Shown: positions 17,888-28,166, numbered from the stretch's first letter. The stretch is DNA of 64,000 nucleotides from R-RK-3 sp963834945 (GCA_963834945.1 CAWIDT010000005.1:434001-498000), one strand, 5' to 3'. Made by a program: numbers and translations. Notes: a model not told the origin generated them from the sequence alone.

Positions 17888-18103
17888 CTATTTCGCCGCC
17901 GGTTCCTCGATGATCCGCACCAGATGCGAGACCTTCGCGATCATGCCCCGCACCGCCGGATTGTCGGGCACGGTGCGCTGCTTGTGCATCTTGTTGAGCC
18001 CCAAACCGATCAGCGTCTCGCGCTGATGCCAGGGGCGCCGGATCGGACTGGCGATCTGCTCGATGAGCAGCGTCCCGCCTGCCTTCTTTTTCTTCTCAGC
18101 CAT
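17888..18103 (-). CDS. rpmD: 50S ribosomal protein uL30
   Basis: Protein of 71 residues with a Lys-rich start, the core LLIEQIASPIRRPWHQRETLIGLGLNK in two parts and the family ending PAVRGMIAKVSHLVRI. It lies between rpsE and rplO in the usual spc order. The frame is intact. Confidence 0.95.
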   Translation of the reverse strand: MAEKKKKAGGTLLIEQIASPIRRPWHQRETLIGLGLNKMHKQRTVPDNPAVRGMIAKVSHLVRIIEEPAAK

Positions 18104-18123
18104 GGTTCAATTCCCTCGCCGGC

Positions 18124-18690
18124 TCATGCGTCCGCTGCCGCAGCCGCGCCTTCGGCACCATCGCGGCGGCGGGCGACGATCTCGCTGACCTTCTTGCCGC
18201 GCCGGGCGGCGACGCTGCGCGGGCTGTCCTCATGGCGCAGCGCATCGAACGTGGCGCGCACCATGTTATAGGGGTTGGACGTGCCCATGGATTTGGCGAC
18301 CACGTCCTGGATGCCGAGCGTCTCGAACACGGCGCGCATCGGACCGCCGGCGATGATGCCGGTGCCGGGAGGCGCGGCGCGCAGCAGGACCCGTCCCGCG
18401 CCATGATGGCCCGAAACATCGTGATGCAGCGTGCGGCCTTCGCGCAAGGGCACCTTCACCAGGCCGCGCTTGGCCGCCTCGGTCGCCTTGCGGATCGCCT
18501 CGGGCACTTCGCGGGCCTTGCCATGGCCGAAGCCCACCCTGCCCTTCTGATCGCCGACCACCACAAGCGCCGCGAAGCCGAAGCGCCGACCGCCCTTGAC
18601 GACCTTCGCCACGCGGTTGATGTGAACGAGCTTGTCGACAAACTCGCTGTCGCGCTCTTCGCGGTCTCTTTCTCGCGGTGCACGTGCCAC
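18124..18690 (-). CDS. rpsE: 30S ribosomal protein uS5
   Basis: Protein of 188 residues. An N-terminal acidic/basic leader is followed by EFVDKLVHINRVAKVVKGG, the GRRFGFAALVVVGDQKGRVG loop and GTGIIAGGPMRAVFETLGI, where ram and spectinomycin-resistance changes map in other species. The C-terminal Ala-rich tail is typical for alphaproteobacteria. The frame is intact. Confidence 0.97.
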   Translation of the reverse strand: MARAPRERDREERDSEFVDKLVHINRVAKVVKGGRRFGFAALVVVGDQKGRVGFGHGKAREVPEAIRKATEAAKRGLVKVPLREGRTLHHDVSGHHGAGRVLLRAAPPGTGIIAGGPMRAVFETLGIQDVVAKSMGTSNPYNMVRATFDALRHEDSPRSVAARRGKKVSEIVARRRDGAEGAAAAADA

Positions 18691-18727
18691 TGATAAATCC
18701 CTTCCGTCTCGTAAATAGGATGAAGCC

Positions 18728-19090
18728 TTAGAAACTCAACCCGCCTTCGCGCGCTGCATCGGCCAAGGCCTTGATCCGGCCGTGATACATGTAGCCGCCG
18801 CGATCGAAAACCACATTCGAAACGCCGGCAGCCAGCGCCCGCTGCGCCACCAGCTTTCCAACCTCGGCGGCCGCTTCCTTGTCGCTGCCGGTCTTCAGCT
18901 TGCCCTTCAGGTCTTTCTCCAGCGACGACGCCGAAGCCACGGTGCGGTCGTTCGCATCGTCGATCACCTGGGCATAGATATGCTTGGAGGACCGGAACAC
19001 CGAGAGCCTCGGCCGGCCATTGGCGGCGCTGCGCACGGTCTTGCGGACCCGCACCTTACGCCGCGCAAAATTTGTTTCTGTCGCGCCCAT
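18728..19090 (-). CDS. rplR: 50S ribosomal protein uL18
   Basis: Protein of 120 residues that binds 5S rRNA. RRKVRVRKTVRS, RPRLSVFRSSKHIYAQVIDD and the ending FDRGGYMYHGRIKALADAAREGGL are diagnostic. It lies between rplF and rpsE. The frame is intact. Confidence 0.97.
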   Translation of the reverse strand: MGATETNFARRKVRVRKTVRSAANGRPRLSVFRSSKHIYAQVIDDANDRTVASASSLEKDLKGKLKTGSDKEAAAEVGKLVAQRALAAGVSNVVFDRGGYMYHGRIKALADAAREGGLSF

Positions 19091-19104
19091 CGCCGAACTC
19101 TCCG

Positions 19105-19644
19105 CTATTTCTTCTTCTTGCCTTCCTTACGGAAGATGAATTCACCGGCGTATCTCACGCCCTTGCCCTTATACGGCTCCGGCTTGCGATAGCGCCGGAT
19201 CTCGGCGGCGACCTGGCCGACGCTGCGCCTTGTCATTGCCGCTGATGACGATTTCCGTCGGCCGCGGGCATTGAATCTGGATGCCCTCCGGGATCGGATA
19301 GAGCACGTCGTGGCTGTAGCCGAGCTGGAGCTGCAGCTCCTTGTGCCCTTCAACGCCGCGCGATAGCCCACGCCGGTGATCTCAAGCGTCCGCGAAAAGC
19401 CGTTGCCGACGCCGTTGACGAGATTGTCCACCAGCGAGCGCGACATGCCCCACATGGAGCGGGCCCGCTTGCTGTCGTCGCGGGGCGCGACCTCGATGCC
19501 GGTCTCGCCCATCTTCACGGTGACATCATCGACCAGCGTGAGGGACAGCTCGCCCTTCGGCCCCTTGACCTTCACCGTCTGCCCGTCGATCGTCGCCGTG
19601 ACGCCCTTGGGCACCGGCACCGGCTTTTTTCCAATCCTGGACAT
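19105..19644 (-). CDS. rplF: 50S ribosomal protein uL6 (two compensating frameshifts)
   Basis: The ends are normal: MSRIGKKPVPVPKGVTATID at the start and PEPYKGKGVRYAGEFIFRKEG at the end. Between about 19345 and 19225 the frame is wrong. One base is missing after GVGYRAALKG (an A run) and one extra base occurs just before VGQVAAEI. The alternative frame in between reads ELQLQLGYSHDVLYPIPEG and PTEIVISGNDK, the expected uL6 sequence. The length is therefore kept while about 40 residues are garbled. This must be sequence error, since the protein is essential. Confidence 0.92.
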   Translation of the reverse strand: MSRIGKKPVPVPKGVTATIDGQTVKVKGPKGELSLTLVDDVTVKMGETGIEVAPRDDSKRARSMWGMSRSLVDNLVNGVGNGFSRTLEITGVGYRAALKGTRSCSSSSATATTCSIRSRRASRFNARGRRKSSSAAMTRRSVGQVAAEIRRYRKPEPYKGKGVRYAGEFIFRKEGKKKK

Positions 19645-19683
19645 CGTCCAAGCCTTTCATCTCAACGCAAGGCTCGCGCCTGC

Positions 19684-20082
19684 TTAGAATATGCTGCAAA
19701 GCACTTCGCCGCCGACATTCTCCAGCCGGGCGCGGCTATCCGACATCACGCCTTTGGGGGTCGACAGAATGGCGACGCCCAGGCCATTGGCGATCGTCGG
19801 CAACTCCCTGGCGGAGGAGTAGACCCGCCGTCCGGGCGTCGAAACCCGCTTGATCTCGCGGATCACCGGCTGGCCGTCGAAATATTTCAGCTCGATCTCG
19901 ATCTCGGACTTGCCGCCCGTATAATCGATGCGGGAATAGCCGCGGATATAGCCTTCTTCCTTCAGCACTTCGAGCACGCGCTCGCGCAGCTTGGAAGCGG
20001 GCGTCGAGACCTTCGGCCGGCTCCGCATCTGAGCATTTCTGATGCGGGTCAGCATATCGCCCAAGGGATCTGAAACCGTCAT
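19684..20082 (-). CDS. rpsH: 30S ribosomal protein uS8
   Basis: Protein of 132 residues beginning MTVSDPLGDMLTRIRNAQMR and ending with GVMSDSRARLENVGGEVLCSIF, both diagnostic. It binds the central domain of 16S rRNA and represses its own operon in enteric bacteria. It lies between rpsN and rplF; the frame is intact. Confidence 0.97.
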   Translation of the reverse strand: MTVSDPLGDMLTRIRNAQMRSRPKVSTPASKLRERVLEVLKEEGYIRGYSRIDYTGGKSEIEIELKYFDGQPVIREIKRVSTPGRRVYSSARELPTIANGLGVAILSTPKGVMSDSRARLENVGGEVLCSIF

Positions 20083-20092
20083 TTAAATCCCC

Positions 20093-20399
20093 CTACCAGC
20101 TCGACTTGACCATGCCCGGCACCAGACCGTTCGAGGATAGATCTCGAAGCGCGATGCGCGACATTCTCAGTTTGCGGTAATAGCCGCGCGGCCGTCCGCT
20201 GACTTCGCAGCGATTGCGAATGCGGTTCGGCGCTGAGTTGCGCGGCAACTCCGCCAGTTTCAGCCGCGCCTGAAAGCGCTCCTCGACGGGCAAGCTCTCG
20301 ATCCCCGGCCCGCGCTTTCAGCGTGGCCCGGCGCGATGCATATTTCTTGGCGAGCGATTGGCGCTTCTTGTTGCGCTCAATCATGCTGGTCTTTGCCAT
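20093..20399 (-). CDS. rpsN: 30S ribosomal protein uS14 (frameshifted)
   Basis: The N-terminus MAKTSMIERNKKRQSLAKKY reads in one frame to about 20305, where a run of four G has one base too many. The rest, LPVEERFQARLKLAELPRNS through GRPRGYYRKLRMSRIALRDLS and GLVPGMVKSSW, continues in the next frame. Joined they give the 101-residue zinc-free alphaproteobacterial uS14. Probable sequence error. Confidence 0.92.
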
Positions 20400-20438
20400 C
20401 TCTGTCTATTCTCCTCGTCCGCTCGCTGTGGCGCGGCT

Positions 20439-21000
20439 TTAGGTGCGGAACGGAAAGTTGAACTGCTTCAGAAGCGCACGCGCTTCATCATCGGACCTGG
20501 CCGTCGTGCAAACGATGACGTCCATGCCCCAGGATCGCTTCCACCTTGTCGTAGTCGATCTCGGGGAACACGATATGCTCCTTGATGCCGAGCGCGTAAT
20601 TGCCCCGGCCGTCGAAGCTCTTCGGGTTCAGGCCGCGGAAGTCCTTGACGCGCGGCAGTGCGATCGTGATCAGACGATCGAGAAACTCATACATGCGCGA
20701 CTGCCGCAGCGTGACCTTGGCGCCGATCGGCATGCCGTCACGCAGCTTGAAGGTCGCGATGGATTTGCGCGCCTTGGTCAAGACCGGCTTCTGGCCGGCG
20801 ATCATGGCGAGGTCGCGCGCGGCACTGTCCACCTTCTTGCGATCCGCGACCGCTTCGCCGACGCCCATATTCAGCACGATCTTTTCGAGCCGGGGCACCT
20901 GCATCGGATTTTCATATTTGAACTCCTCGACGAGCGCCCCACGAACCTTGTCGTGATAGTGGCGCTTCAGCCGCGGAACGTAGGCAGCCGCCTCAGTCAT
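20439..21000 (-). CDS. rplE: 50S ribosomal protein uL5 (frameshifted near the C-terminus)
   Basis: Starts MTEAAAYVPRLKRHYHDKVR; includes PRLEKIVLNMGVGEA and LPRVKDFRGLNPKSFDGRGNY. At about 20532 one extra C shifts the frame. Removing it gives WGMDVIVCTTARSDDEARAL and LLKQFNFPFRT before a TAA at 20439-20441. The restored length is about 186 residues. It binds 5S rRNA and the P-site tRNA. The start overlaps the end of rplX by eight bases. Confidence 0.92.
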
Positions 21001-21317
21001 CGATCACTTCTCCCGAACGCTTGGCAAAGCGAACCTTGCGCCCATCGTCTAAAATCCTGTAGCCGATCCGGGTCGGTTCGCCATCCTTGGGATCTTCGAT
21101 GGCGAGGTTGGACACGTGTATCGGCGCTTCTTTCGCGATAATTCCGCCTTGCTGGTTCGGCGTCTGCTTCTGATGCTTGCGCACCATGTTCACCCCTTGC
21201 ACCAAGACCTTGTTATCAGCCGGAAAGGCCTTGACGACCTCGTCCGCGCTTGCCCTTATCGCGGCCGGCCAGCACGACCACCTTATCGCCGCGCCTGATT
21301 TTCAGCTTCGCCGCCAT
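20993..21317 (-). CDS. rplX: 50S ribosomal protein uL24 (frameshifted)
   Basis: The N-terminus MAAKLKIRRGDKVVVLAGRD, then KGKRG, runs from the ATG at 21317 and is followed at about 21243 by one extra base. The next frame gives EVVKAFPADNKVLVQGVNMV, then RKHQKQTPNQQGGIIAKEAPIH and the usual C-terminus. The restored protein has about 107 residues. The ATG directly follows the rplN stop (TAAATG). Assembly initiator of the large subunit; the shift is a likely sequence error. Confidence 0.9.
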
Positions 21318-21687
21318 TTACAGCACCTCCGGCGCGAGCGAGATGATCTTCATGTGCTGCTTGGCGCGCAAGTTCGCGCGGCACCGGGCCGAAGATGCGC
21401 GTGCCGATCGGCTCCTTGTTGTTGTTGACCAGCACCGCCGCATTGCGGTCGAAGCGGATCAGACTGCCATCGGCGCGGCGCACGCCCTTTGCGGTGCGCA
21501 CCACGACGGCCTTCATCACCTGGCCCTTCTTGACGCGGCCGCGCGGGATCGCTTCCTTGACGCTGACGATGATGATATCGCCAATGGTCGCGAAACGGCG
21601 CATCGAGCCGCCCAGCACCTTGATACACATGACGCGCCGGGCGCCGGAATTATCGGCGACATCCAAATTGGTCTGCATCTGAATCAT
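21318..21687 (-). CDS. rplN: 50S ribosomal protein uL14 (frameshifted near the C-terminus)
   Basis: Starts MIQMQTNLDVADNSGARRVM, a diagnostic sequence, and continues through IFGPVPREL. One extra T at about 21371 shifts the frame. Without it the end reads RAKQHMKIISLAPEVL followed by TAA at 21318-21320, giving the normal 122 residues. It contacts 16S rRNA at a subunit bridge. Confidence 0.92.
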
Positions 21688-21778
21688 GTCACAATCCTCA
21701 AACCCCGGCCCGCCTCTCGCGGCAACCGGGGAGCCGCGCGCGGGTCTAAATTATCAAAATCTGCCGGTCTGCCCGCGG

Positions 21779-22024
21779 TCACCCGCCGGCACCGCCCTGC
21801 GCGAGCACCACCCATTTCTTCTTCTTCGAAACGGGCGGGCATTCCTCGATCCGCACGATATCGCCTTCCTTGCAGCGATTGTCTTCGTCATGCGCGTGAT
21901 ATTTCTTGGTCTGGCGCACCGTCTTGCGCATCACCGGATGGGTGAAGCGGCGCTCGACCTGCACGACGATGGTCTTGTCGTTCTTGTCGGAAACGACGAC
22001 GCCCTGAAGAATGCGTTTCGGCAT
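21779..22024 (-). CDS. rpsQ: 30S ribosomal protein uS17
   Basis: Protein of 81 residues. MPKRILQGVVVSDKNDKTIVVQVERRF, shown here in two parts MPKRILQGVVVSDKND and KTIVVQVERRFTHPV, is the family start, and GDIVRIEECPPVSKKKKWVV the conserved end. It lies between rpmC and rplN; the frame is intact. Confidence 0.96.
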   Translation of the reverse strand: MPKRILQGVVVSDKNDKTIVVQVERRFTHPVMRKTVRQTKKYHAHDEDNRCKEGDIVRIEECPPVSKKKKWVVLAQGGAGG

Positions 22025-22034
22025 GGTTCCGTCT

Positions 22035-22241
22035 CTATCCCTTAATCTCGGCGGCGCTCAGCTTCTGGCGCTCGACCGTTCTGATGCGCGCGATCGACCG
22101 GCGCACATCCCGGACGCGCGACGTGTTCGAAAGCTGACCCGTCGCCTTCTGGAAGCGCAGATTGAACTGCTCGCGCTTCAGCTTGATCAATTCGTCCCGC
22201 AACTGGTCGGGCGTCAATTCCTGGACCTGAGCGATCTTCAT
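22035..22241 (-). CDS. rpmC: 50S ribosomal protein uL29
   Basis: Protein of 68 residues starting MKIAQVQELTPDQLRDELIK, with LRFQKATGQLSNTSRVRDVR and RSIARIRTV. It forms part of the tunnel exit where signal recognition particle docks. It lies five bases after rplP; the frame is intact. Confidence 0.96.
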   Translation of the reverse strand: MKIAQVQELTPDQLRDELIKLKREQFNLRFQKATGQLSNTSRVRDVRRSIARIRTVERQKLSAAEIKG

Positions 22242-22246
22242 CGTCT

Positions 22247-22681
22247 CTATGCCTTCCCTGCGACGGCGGCTTCGCCGAAGCGCGCCACGACCCGCGTCTT
22301 GATCGGCAGCTTGGCCGCGCCGAGCCGCAGCGCCTCGCGCGCCACCGGATCGGGCACGCCGTCAATCTCGAACATCACCCGGCCGGGCTTCACGCGGCAC
22401 GCCCAGAATTCCACCGAGCCCTTGCCCTTGCCCATGCGCACTTCGATCGGCTTCTTCGTCACCGGCAGATCCGGGAAAATGCGGATCCAGACGCGGCCGG
22501 CGCGCTTCATCTGCCGGGTGATGGCGCGGCGCGCGGCCTCGATCTGGCGCGCGGTCACTCGCTCCGGTTCCAGCGCCTTCAGCCCATGCGAGCCGAAATT
22601 CAGCTCGAAGCCGCCCTTTGCATTGCCGCGATTGCGGCCCTTATGCACCTTGCGGAATTTTGTGCGTTTCGGTTGCAGCAT
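22247..22681 (-). CDS. rplP: 50S ribosomal protein uL16
   Basis: Protein of 144 residues starting MLQPKRTKFRKVHKGRNRG, with ARRAITRQMKRAGRVWIRIF, PDLPVTKKPIEVRMGKGKGS and KPGRVMFEIDGV. It sits close to the A site of the peptidyl-transferase centre. It lies between rpsC and rpmC; the frame is intact. Confidence 0.97.
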   Translation of the reverse strand: MLQPKRTKFRKVHKGRNRGNAKGGFELNFGSHGLKALEPERVTARQIEAARRAITRQMKRAGRVWIRIFPDLPVTKKPIEVRMGKGKGSVEFWACRVKPGRVMFEIDGVPDPVAREALRLGAAKLPIKTRVVARFGEAAVAGKA

Positions 22682-22712
22682 GTCCCTGCCCTTTACCTAT
22701 TCCCCAAGCGTC

Positions 22713-23435
22713 TCAGGCCTGAGCCTGATCGCGCCTGCCACGTCCGCCGCCGCCGCCACCGCTCTCTTGCACTTCAAGCGAGAGGCGCTCCTGCGCCATC
22801 GGGTCATGATCGAGGATCTCGCCTTTGAAGATCCACACCTTGATGCCGATGATGCCGTAGGCGGTGACGCCGAGCGCCGTGCCGTAGTCGATATTGGCGC
22901 GCAGCGTATGCAGCGGCACTCGGCCCTCGCGATACCATTCGACGCGCGCGATTTCCGCGCCGCCCAGACGCCCGGAGCAATTGATGCGGATGCCCAGCGC
23001 GCCGAGCCGCAGCGCCGATTGCACGGCCCGCTTCATCGCCCGTCGGAAGGCGACGCGGCGTTCGAGCTGCTGCGCGATGCTTTCCGCGACCAGCACGGCG
23101 TCGATCTCCGGCTTGCGCACTTCGACGATATTGAGATGCACTTCCGAGGTGGTCATCGCCGCCAGCTCGCCGCGCAGCTTTTCGATGTCCGAGCCCTTCT
23201 TGCCGATCAGGATGCCCGGCCGCGCGCTGTGGATCGTGATCCGGCATTTGCGGTGCGGACGCTCGATCACCACCTTCGAAATGCCGGCCTGACGGCGCGT
23301 CTTGGCGACATATTCGCGGATCTTCAGATCTTCCTGCAGCAGCCGGCCATATTCCTTGCGGCCCGCATACCAGCGCGAATCCCAGGTGCGATTGATCCCG
23401 AGACGCAGGCCGATCGGATTGACTTTTTGTCCCAT
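22713..23435 (-). CDS. rpsC: 30S ribosomal protein uS3
   Basis: Protein of 240 residues. MGQKVNPIGLRLGINRTWDS opens the family pattern; the KH domain contains RPGILIGKKGSDIEKLRGEL, and GVTAYGIIGIKVWIFKGEIL closes the second domain. The C-terminal tail is Gly/Arg rich. It helps form the mRNA entry channel. The start overlaps the end of rplV by one base. Confidence 0.97.
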   Translation of the reverse strand: MGQKVNPIGLRLGINRTWDSRWYAGRKEYGRLLQEDLKIREYVAKTRRQAGISKVVIERPHRKCRITIHSARPGILIGKKGSDIEKLRGELAAMTTSEVHLNIVEVRKPEIDAVLVAESIAQQLERRVAFRRAMKRAVQSALRLGALGIRINCSGRLGGAEIARVEWYREGRVPLHTLRANIDYGTALGVTAYGIIGIKVWIFKGEILDHDPMAQERLSLEVQESGGGGGGRGRRDQAQA

Positions 23436-23815
23436 CAGGCGGTCTCCTGCACTTCCCTCACGACGACCGTGAGCTGTGCGAACGGTTTCATGATCCGGGC
23501 CATCCGGCCGCGAGCCCTGGGACGCGACCGCTTCATGACCAAATTCTTGCCGACATAGGCTTCCGAGACGATCAGCGCATCGACATCGAGGCTGTGATTG
23601 TTCTCGGCATTGGCGACGGCGGATTCCAGCGTCTTCTTCACGTCCTGGGCGATGCGCTTGCGCGAGAAGGTGAGATCGGCAAGCGCCTTATCCACCTTCT
23701 GGCCGCGGATCATCTGCGCCACGAGATTGAGCTTCTGCGGGCTGACCCGGATATTGCGGGTCATCGCCTGCGCCTCGTTCTCTGCCAGCCGCCGCTCTTG
23801 TTTGGCCTGTCCCAT
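23435..23815 (-). CDS. rplV: 50S ribosomal protein uL22
   Basis: Protein of 126 residues. RNIRVSPQKLNLVAQMIRGQ, ESAVANAENNHSLDVDALIV and RSRPRARGRMARIMKPFAQL are diagnostic; the loop lines the nascent chain tunnel and is a macrolide-resistance site in other species. It lies two bases after rpsS; the frame is intact. Confidence 0.97.
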   Translation of the reverse strand: MGQAKQERRLAENEAQAMTRNIRVSPQKLNLVAQMIRGQKVDKALADLTFSRKRIAQDVKKTLESAVANAENNHSLDVDALIVSEAYVGKNLVMKRSRPRARGRMARIMKPFAQLTVVVREVQETA

Positions 23816-23817
23816 CG

Positions 23818-24096
23818 CTACTTCCTCTTGGCCTTCTTATCCGCGCCGTGGCCGTAATAGGTCCGTGTCGGAGAGAACTCGCCGAATTTGTGCCCGATCA
23901 TGTCCTCGCTGACGAGAACCGGGACGTGCTTCTGGCCGTTATAGACGCCGAAAGTCAGGCCGACGAATTGCGGCAGGATCGTCGAGCGCCGGCTCCAGAT
24001 CTTGATCACCGCGTTCGAGCGGCCTTCGCGCGCCTTCTCGGCTTTCTTCAGCATATACCCGTCGACAAACGGGCCTTTCGAGACTGACCGTGCCAC
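23818..24096 (-). CDS. rpsS: 30S ribosomal protein uS19
   Basis: Protein of 92 residues starting MARSVSKGPFVDGYMLKKAE and carrying IKIWSRRSTILPQFVGLTFG and MIGHKFGEFSPTRTYYGHG. It sits on the head of the small subunit. It lies between rplB and rplV; the frame is intact. Confidence 0.97.
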   Translation of the reverse strand: MARSVSKGPFVDGYMLKKAEKAREGRSNAVIKIWSRRSTILPQFVGLTFGVYNGQKHVPVLVSEDMIGHKFGEFSPTRTYYGHGADKKAKRK

Positions 24097-24105
24097 GTCT
24101 CTCTC

Positions 24106-24940
<835 letters not shown>

Positions 24941-24967
24941 GGCTCAACGCTCTCGCTGCTCGTTCTC

Positions 24968-25262
24968 TCAAAGCCCCGTCGTGACGTCGATGGAATGGCC
25001 GTCTTCCAGCGTCACGATGGCCTTCTTCATGTCGTTCTGCTTGCCCGGCAATGCCGCGAAACCGCTTGGTCTTGCCGGCCCGGATCAGCGTGTTGACCGC
25101 TTTCACCTTCACATTGAACAGCCGCTCCACCGCTTCCTGAATCTGCGGCTTGGTGGCTGATTTGCGCACCTTGAAGACAACCTGATTATGCTCGGACGCA
25201 ATCGTCGCCTTTTCGGTGATCACCGGCGCCAGGATTACGTCGTAAAGATCGGCCTCGTTCAT
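24968..25262 (-). CDS. rplW: 50S ribosomal protein uL23 (frameshifted)
   Basis: Begins MNEADLYDVILAPVITEKAT and includes FNVKVKAVNTLIRAGKTKRF. One extra base at about 25052 shifts the frame; without it the protein ends LPGKQNDMKKAIVTLEDGHS and IDVTTGL at a TGA at 24968-24970. The restored length is about 98 residues. It is the main ribosomal docking site for trigger factor and SRP. Its ATG overlaps the rplD stop (ATGA). Confidence 0.9.
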
Positions 25263-25882
25263 TTGAAGCGCTCCCCGATCGCCTCAAGGGCGGCCTTCGT
25301 CAGCACCAGCTTGCGCCGGCGAAGAATGTCGTAAACATTGAGCCCGGCGATCGGCAGCACGTCGATATTGGGGATGTTGCGCGCCGCCAGCGAGAAATTG
25401 CTGTCCAGCTCCGCGCCGCCGATGATCAGCGCCGAGTTGAAGCCCAGCGTCTGCGAACTGCGCCCGCAGCCCCTTGGTCTTGGCCTCCGACAAGTTCCGC
25501 CTTATCGAGGATGATCAGCTCGTTCGACTTGACCTTCGACGACAAGCGCGTGCTTCAGCGCCAGCGCCCGGACCTTCTTGGGCAGGTCGATCGCATGGCT
25601 GCGCGGCACCGGGCCGAATGCCTTGCCGCCGCCACGGAACTGCGGCGCCAGCTTATTGCCGTGACGGGCGCGGCCCGTGCCCTTCTGCTTGTACATCTTC
25701 TGGTGCCGGCCTGAGACCAGCGAACGATCCTTGGCGTGGTGCGTACCGGCCTGGCGCTTCAGCAGCTGGTAGCGGACCATGCGCTGCAGAATATCGGCGC
25801 GCGGCTCCAGCCCGAACACATCGTCGGGCAGCTCGACCGTTCCGGCCGATTTCGCTTCAAGCGTCGTAACATCCGCTTTCAT
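25259..25882 (-). CDS. rplD: 50S ribosomal protein uL4 (at least three frameshifts)
   Basis: The N-terminal 110 residues are normal (MKADVTTLEAKSAGTVELPD, KGTGRARHGNKLAPQFRGGG). Extra bases at about 25541, 25493 and 25452 then break the frame three times. The pieces in successive frames are LSSKVKSNELIILDKAEL, SEAKTKGLRAQFA and FNSALIIGGAELDSNFSLAA followed by a normal end at 25259. Joined, they form a complete uL4 of about 206 residues. This density of insertions in an essential gene points to poor consensus quality. Confidence 0.9.
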
Positions 25883-25885
25883 CGC

Positions 25886-26591
25886 TTAGCCCTTCCCATT
25901 CTCAGTCGAGCCGTTGCCGCCGCGCAAGGCACCCGGCGTCGGCGCGCCCTCCGGCATGCCGGACTTCACCGCGTCGCGCAGCAGCACCCAGCCGCCCTTC
26001 GCACCGGGCACCGCGCCGCGCACCATGACAAGGCCGCGATCGGCGTCGGTCTTGACGACCTTCAGGTTCTGCGTCGTCACGCGCTCATCGCCCATATGGC
26101 CGGCCATCTTCTTGCCTTTGAAGACCTTGCCCGGGATCCTGGCGCTGGCCGGTCGAGCCGTGGCTGCGATGCGAAATCGAAACGCCATGCGACGCCCGCA
26201 GCCCGTGGAAATTGTGCCGCTTCATGCTGCCCGCGAAGCCCCGGCCGATGCTGGTGCCGGTGACATCGACGAACTGGCCTTCGAGGAAATGGTCCGCGGT
26301 GATCTCCGCGCCCACATCGATCACATGCTCCGGCGAAACCCGGAACTCGGCCAGCTTGGCCGTCGGCTCGACATTGGCCACCGCGAAATGGCCGCGCTGC
26401 GCCCGCGTCACATTCTTGACCTTGGCCAGCCCGGCTCCAAGCTGAAGCGCGGTATAGCCATTCTTTTCTTCCGTGCGATGGGCAACGACCTTGCATTGAT
26501 CGATCTTCAGAACGGTGACGGGCACATGCTCGCCGCCATCCGTGAAGATCCGGGTCATTCCCAATTTCTGCGCTATTACACCTGACCGCAT
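25886..26591 (-). CDS. rplC: 50S ribosomal protein uL3 (frameshifted)
   Basis: Starts at the ATG at 26591 (MRSGVIAQKLGMTRIFTDGG) with GAGG eight bases upstream; the seven codons further upstream are not family sequence. At about 26133 one extra C in a CCC run shifts the frame, after which KVFKGKKMAGHMGDERVTTQ continues to a C-terminal Gly/Asn-rich tail. GVSISHRSHGS before the break is the conserved loop near the peptidyl-transferase centre. Restored length is about 235 residues. Confidence 0.92.
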
Positions 26592-26612
26592 CGAGCTGCC
26601 TCGGACGTCCAA

Positions 26613-26927
26613 TTAAAGCTTGATCTCCACATCGACACCGGCCGCAAGGTCGAGCTTCATCAAAGCATCGACGGTTTGCGGCGTCGGGTCGACGATGTCG
26701 ATGAGCCGTTTATGAGTTCGCATTTCGAATTGCTCGCGGCTTTTCTTGTCGATATGCGGCGAGCGATTCACGGTGAACTTTTCGATCCTCGTCGGCAGCG
26801 GGATAGGTCCGCGCACTTCGGCGCCGGTCCGCTTTGCGGTATTCACAATTTCCTTCGTCGAAGCGTCGAGAATTCGATGGTCGAACGCCTTGAGTCGGAT
26901 GCGGATATTTTGACCTTGCATGTCCAT
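26613..26927 (-). CDS. rpsJ: 30S ribosomal protein uS10
   Basis: Protein of 104 residues. QNIRIRLKAFDHRILDASTK, GPIPLPTRIEKFTVNRSPHI and KKSREQFEMRTHKRLIDIVD are diagnostic. It opens the S10 gene block and also serves as the NusE antitermination factor. It follows tuf after 45 bases; the frame is intact. Confidence 0.97.
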   Translation of the reverse strand: MDMQGQNIRIRLKAFDHRILDASTKEIVNTAKRTGAEVRGPIPLPTRIEKFTVNRSPHIDKKSREQFEMRTHKRLIDIVDPTPQTVDALMKLDLAAGVDVEIKL

Positions 26928-26972
26928 TGCCTCAAAGGTGGGGACGCGGGGCTACCGCGTCCCCCAACTCAA

Positions 26973-28166
26973 CTATTTCAGAATACTGGCGACGACGCCG
27001 GCGCCGACCGTACGGCCGCCTTCGCGAATGGCGAAGCGAAGCCGCTCTTCCATTGCGATCGGCACGATCAGCTCGACTTCCATGGCGATGTTGTCGCCGG
27101 GCATGACCATTTCGGTGCCTTCCGGCAGCTTGACCACGCCCGTCACGTCGGTCGTGCGGAAGTAGAATTGCGGCCGGTAATTGGTGAAGAACGGCGTGTG
27201 ACGGCCACCTTCTTCCTTGGTGAGGATGTAGGCCTCGGCCTTGAACTGCGTGTGCGGCGTGACGCTGCCCGGCTTGCACAGCACCTGGCCGCGCTCGACC
27301 GCCTCGCGGTCGATACCGCGCAGCAGGCAGCCCACATTGTCGCCCGCCTGGCCCTGATCGAGCAGCTTGCGGAACATCTCGACGCCGGTGACGACGGTCT
27401 TGGTCGTCGGCTTCATGCCGACGATCTCGACTTCCTCGCCGACCTTGACGATGCCGCGCTCGATACGGCCCGTGACCACCGTGCCGCGGCCGGAGATCGA
27501 GAACACGTCTTCGATCGGCATCAGGAACGGCTTGTCGATCGGACGCTCCGGCTGCGGAATGTAAGCGTCGACGGCCTTCATCAGCTCCAGGATCGAACTT
27601 CTCGGCCGATCTCTTCGTTCTTGCCTTCGAGCGCCGCAAGCGCGGAACCCTTCACGATCGGAATGTCGTCGCCCGGATATTCGTAGGACGACAGCAATTC
27701 GCGCACTTCCAGCTCGACGAGTTCCAGCAGCTCCGGATCGTCGACCATGTCAACCTTGTTCAGATAGACGACCAGCGCCGGCACGCCGACCTGGCGGGCC
27801 AGCAGAATATGCTCGCGGGTCTGCGGCATCGGGCCGTCGGCGGCGCTCACCACCAGGATGGCGCCGTCCATCTGCGCCGCGCCGGTGATCATGTTCTTCA
27901 CATAGTCGGCATGGCCGGGGCAGTCGACATGGGCGTAATGGCGGTTCGCCGTCTCGTATTCGACATGCGCGGTGGAAATGGTGATGCCGCGGGCGCGCTC
28001 CTCGGGGGCCTTGTCGATCTGGTCATAGGCCTGGAACGTCGCGCCGCCGGATTTCAGCCAGAACCTTCGTGATCGCAGCCGTAAGGGTGGTCTTGCCATG
28101 ATCGACGTGACCGATCGTCCCGACATTCACATGCGGCTTGTTGCGTTCAAATTTTGCCTTGGCCAT
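26973..28166 (-). CDS. tuf: Elongation factor Tu (two frameshifts)
   Basis: The start MAKAKFERNKPHVNVGTIGH is at 28166 and includes the P-loop GHVDHGKT. An extra base near 28065 moves the frame, after which GGATFQAYDQIDKAPEERAR, DCPGHADYVKNMITGAAQMD and NKVDMVDD follow. Near 27598 two extra T bases shift it again; the last frame carries AVDAYIPQPERPIDKPFLMP and the C-terminal domains to VGAGVVASILK. The whole is 396-397 residues long when corrected. GTPase that brings aminoacyl-tRNA to the ribosome. Confidence 0.93.
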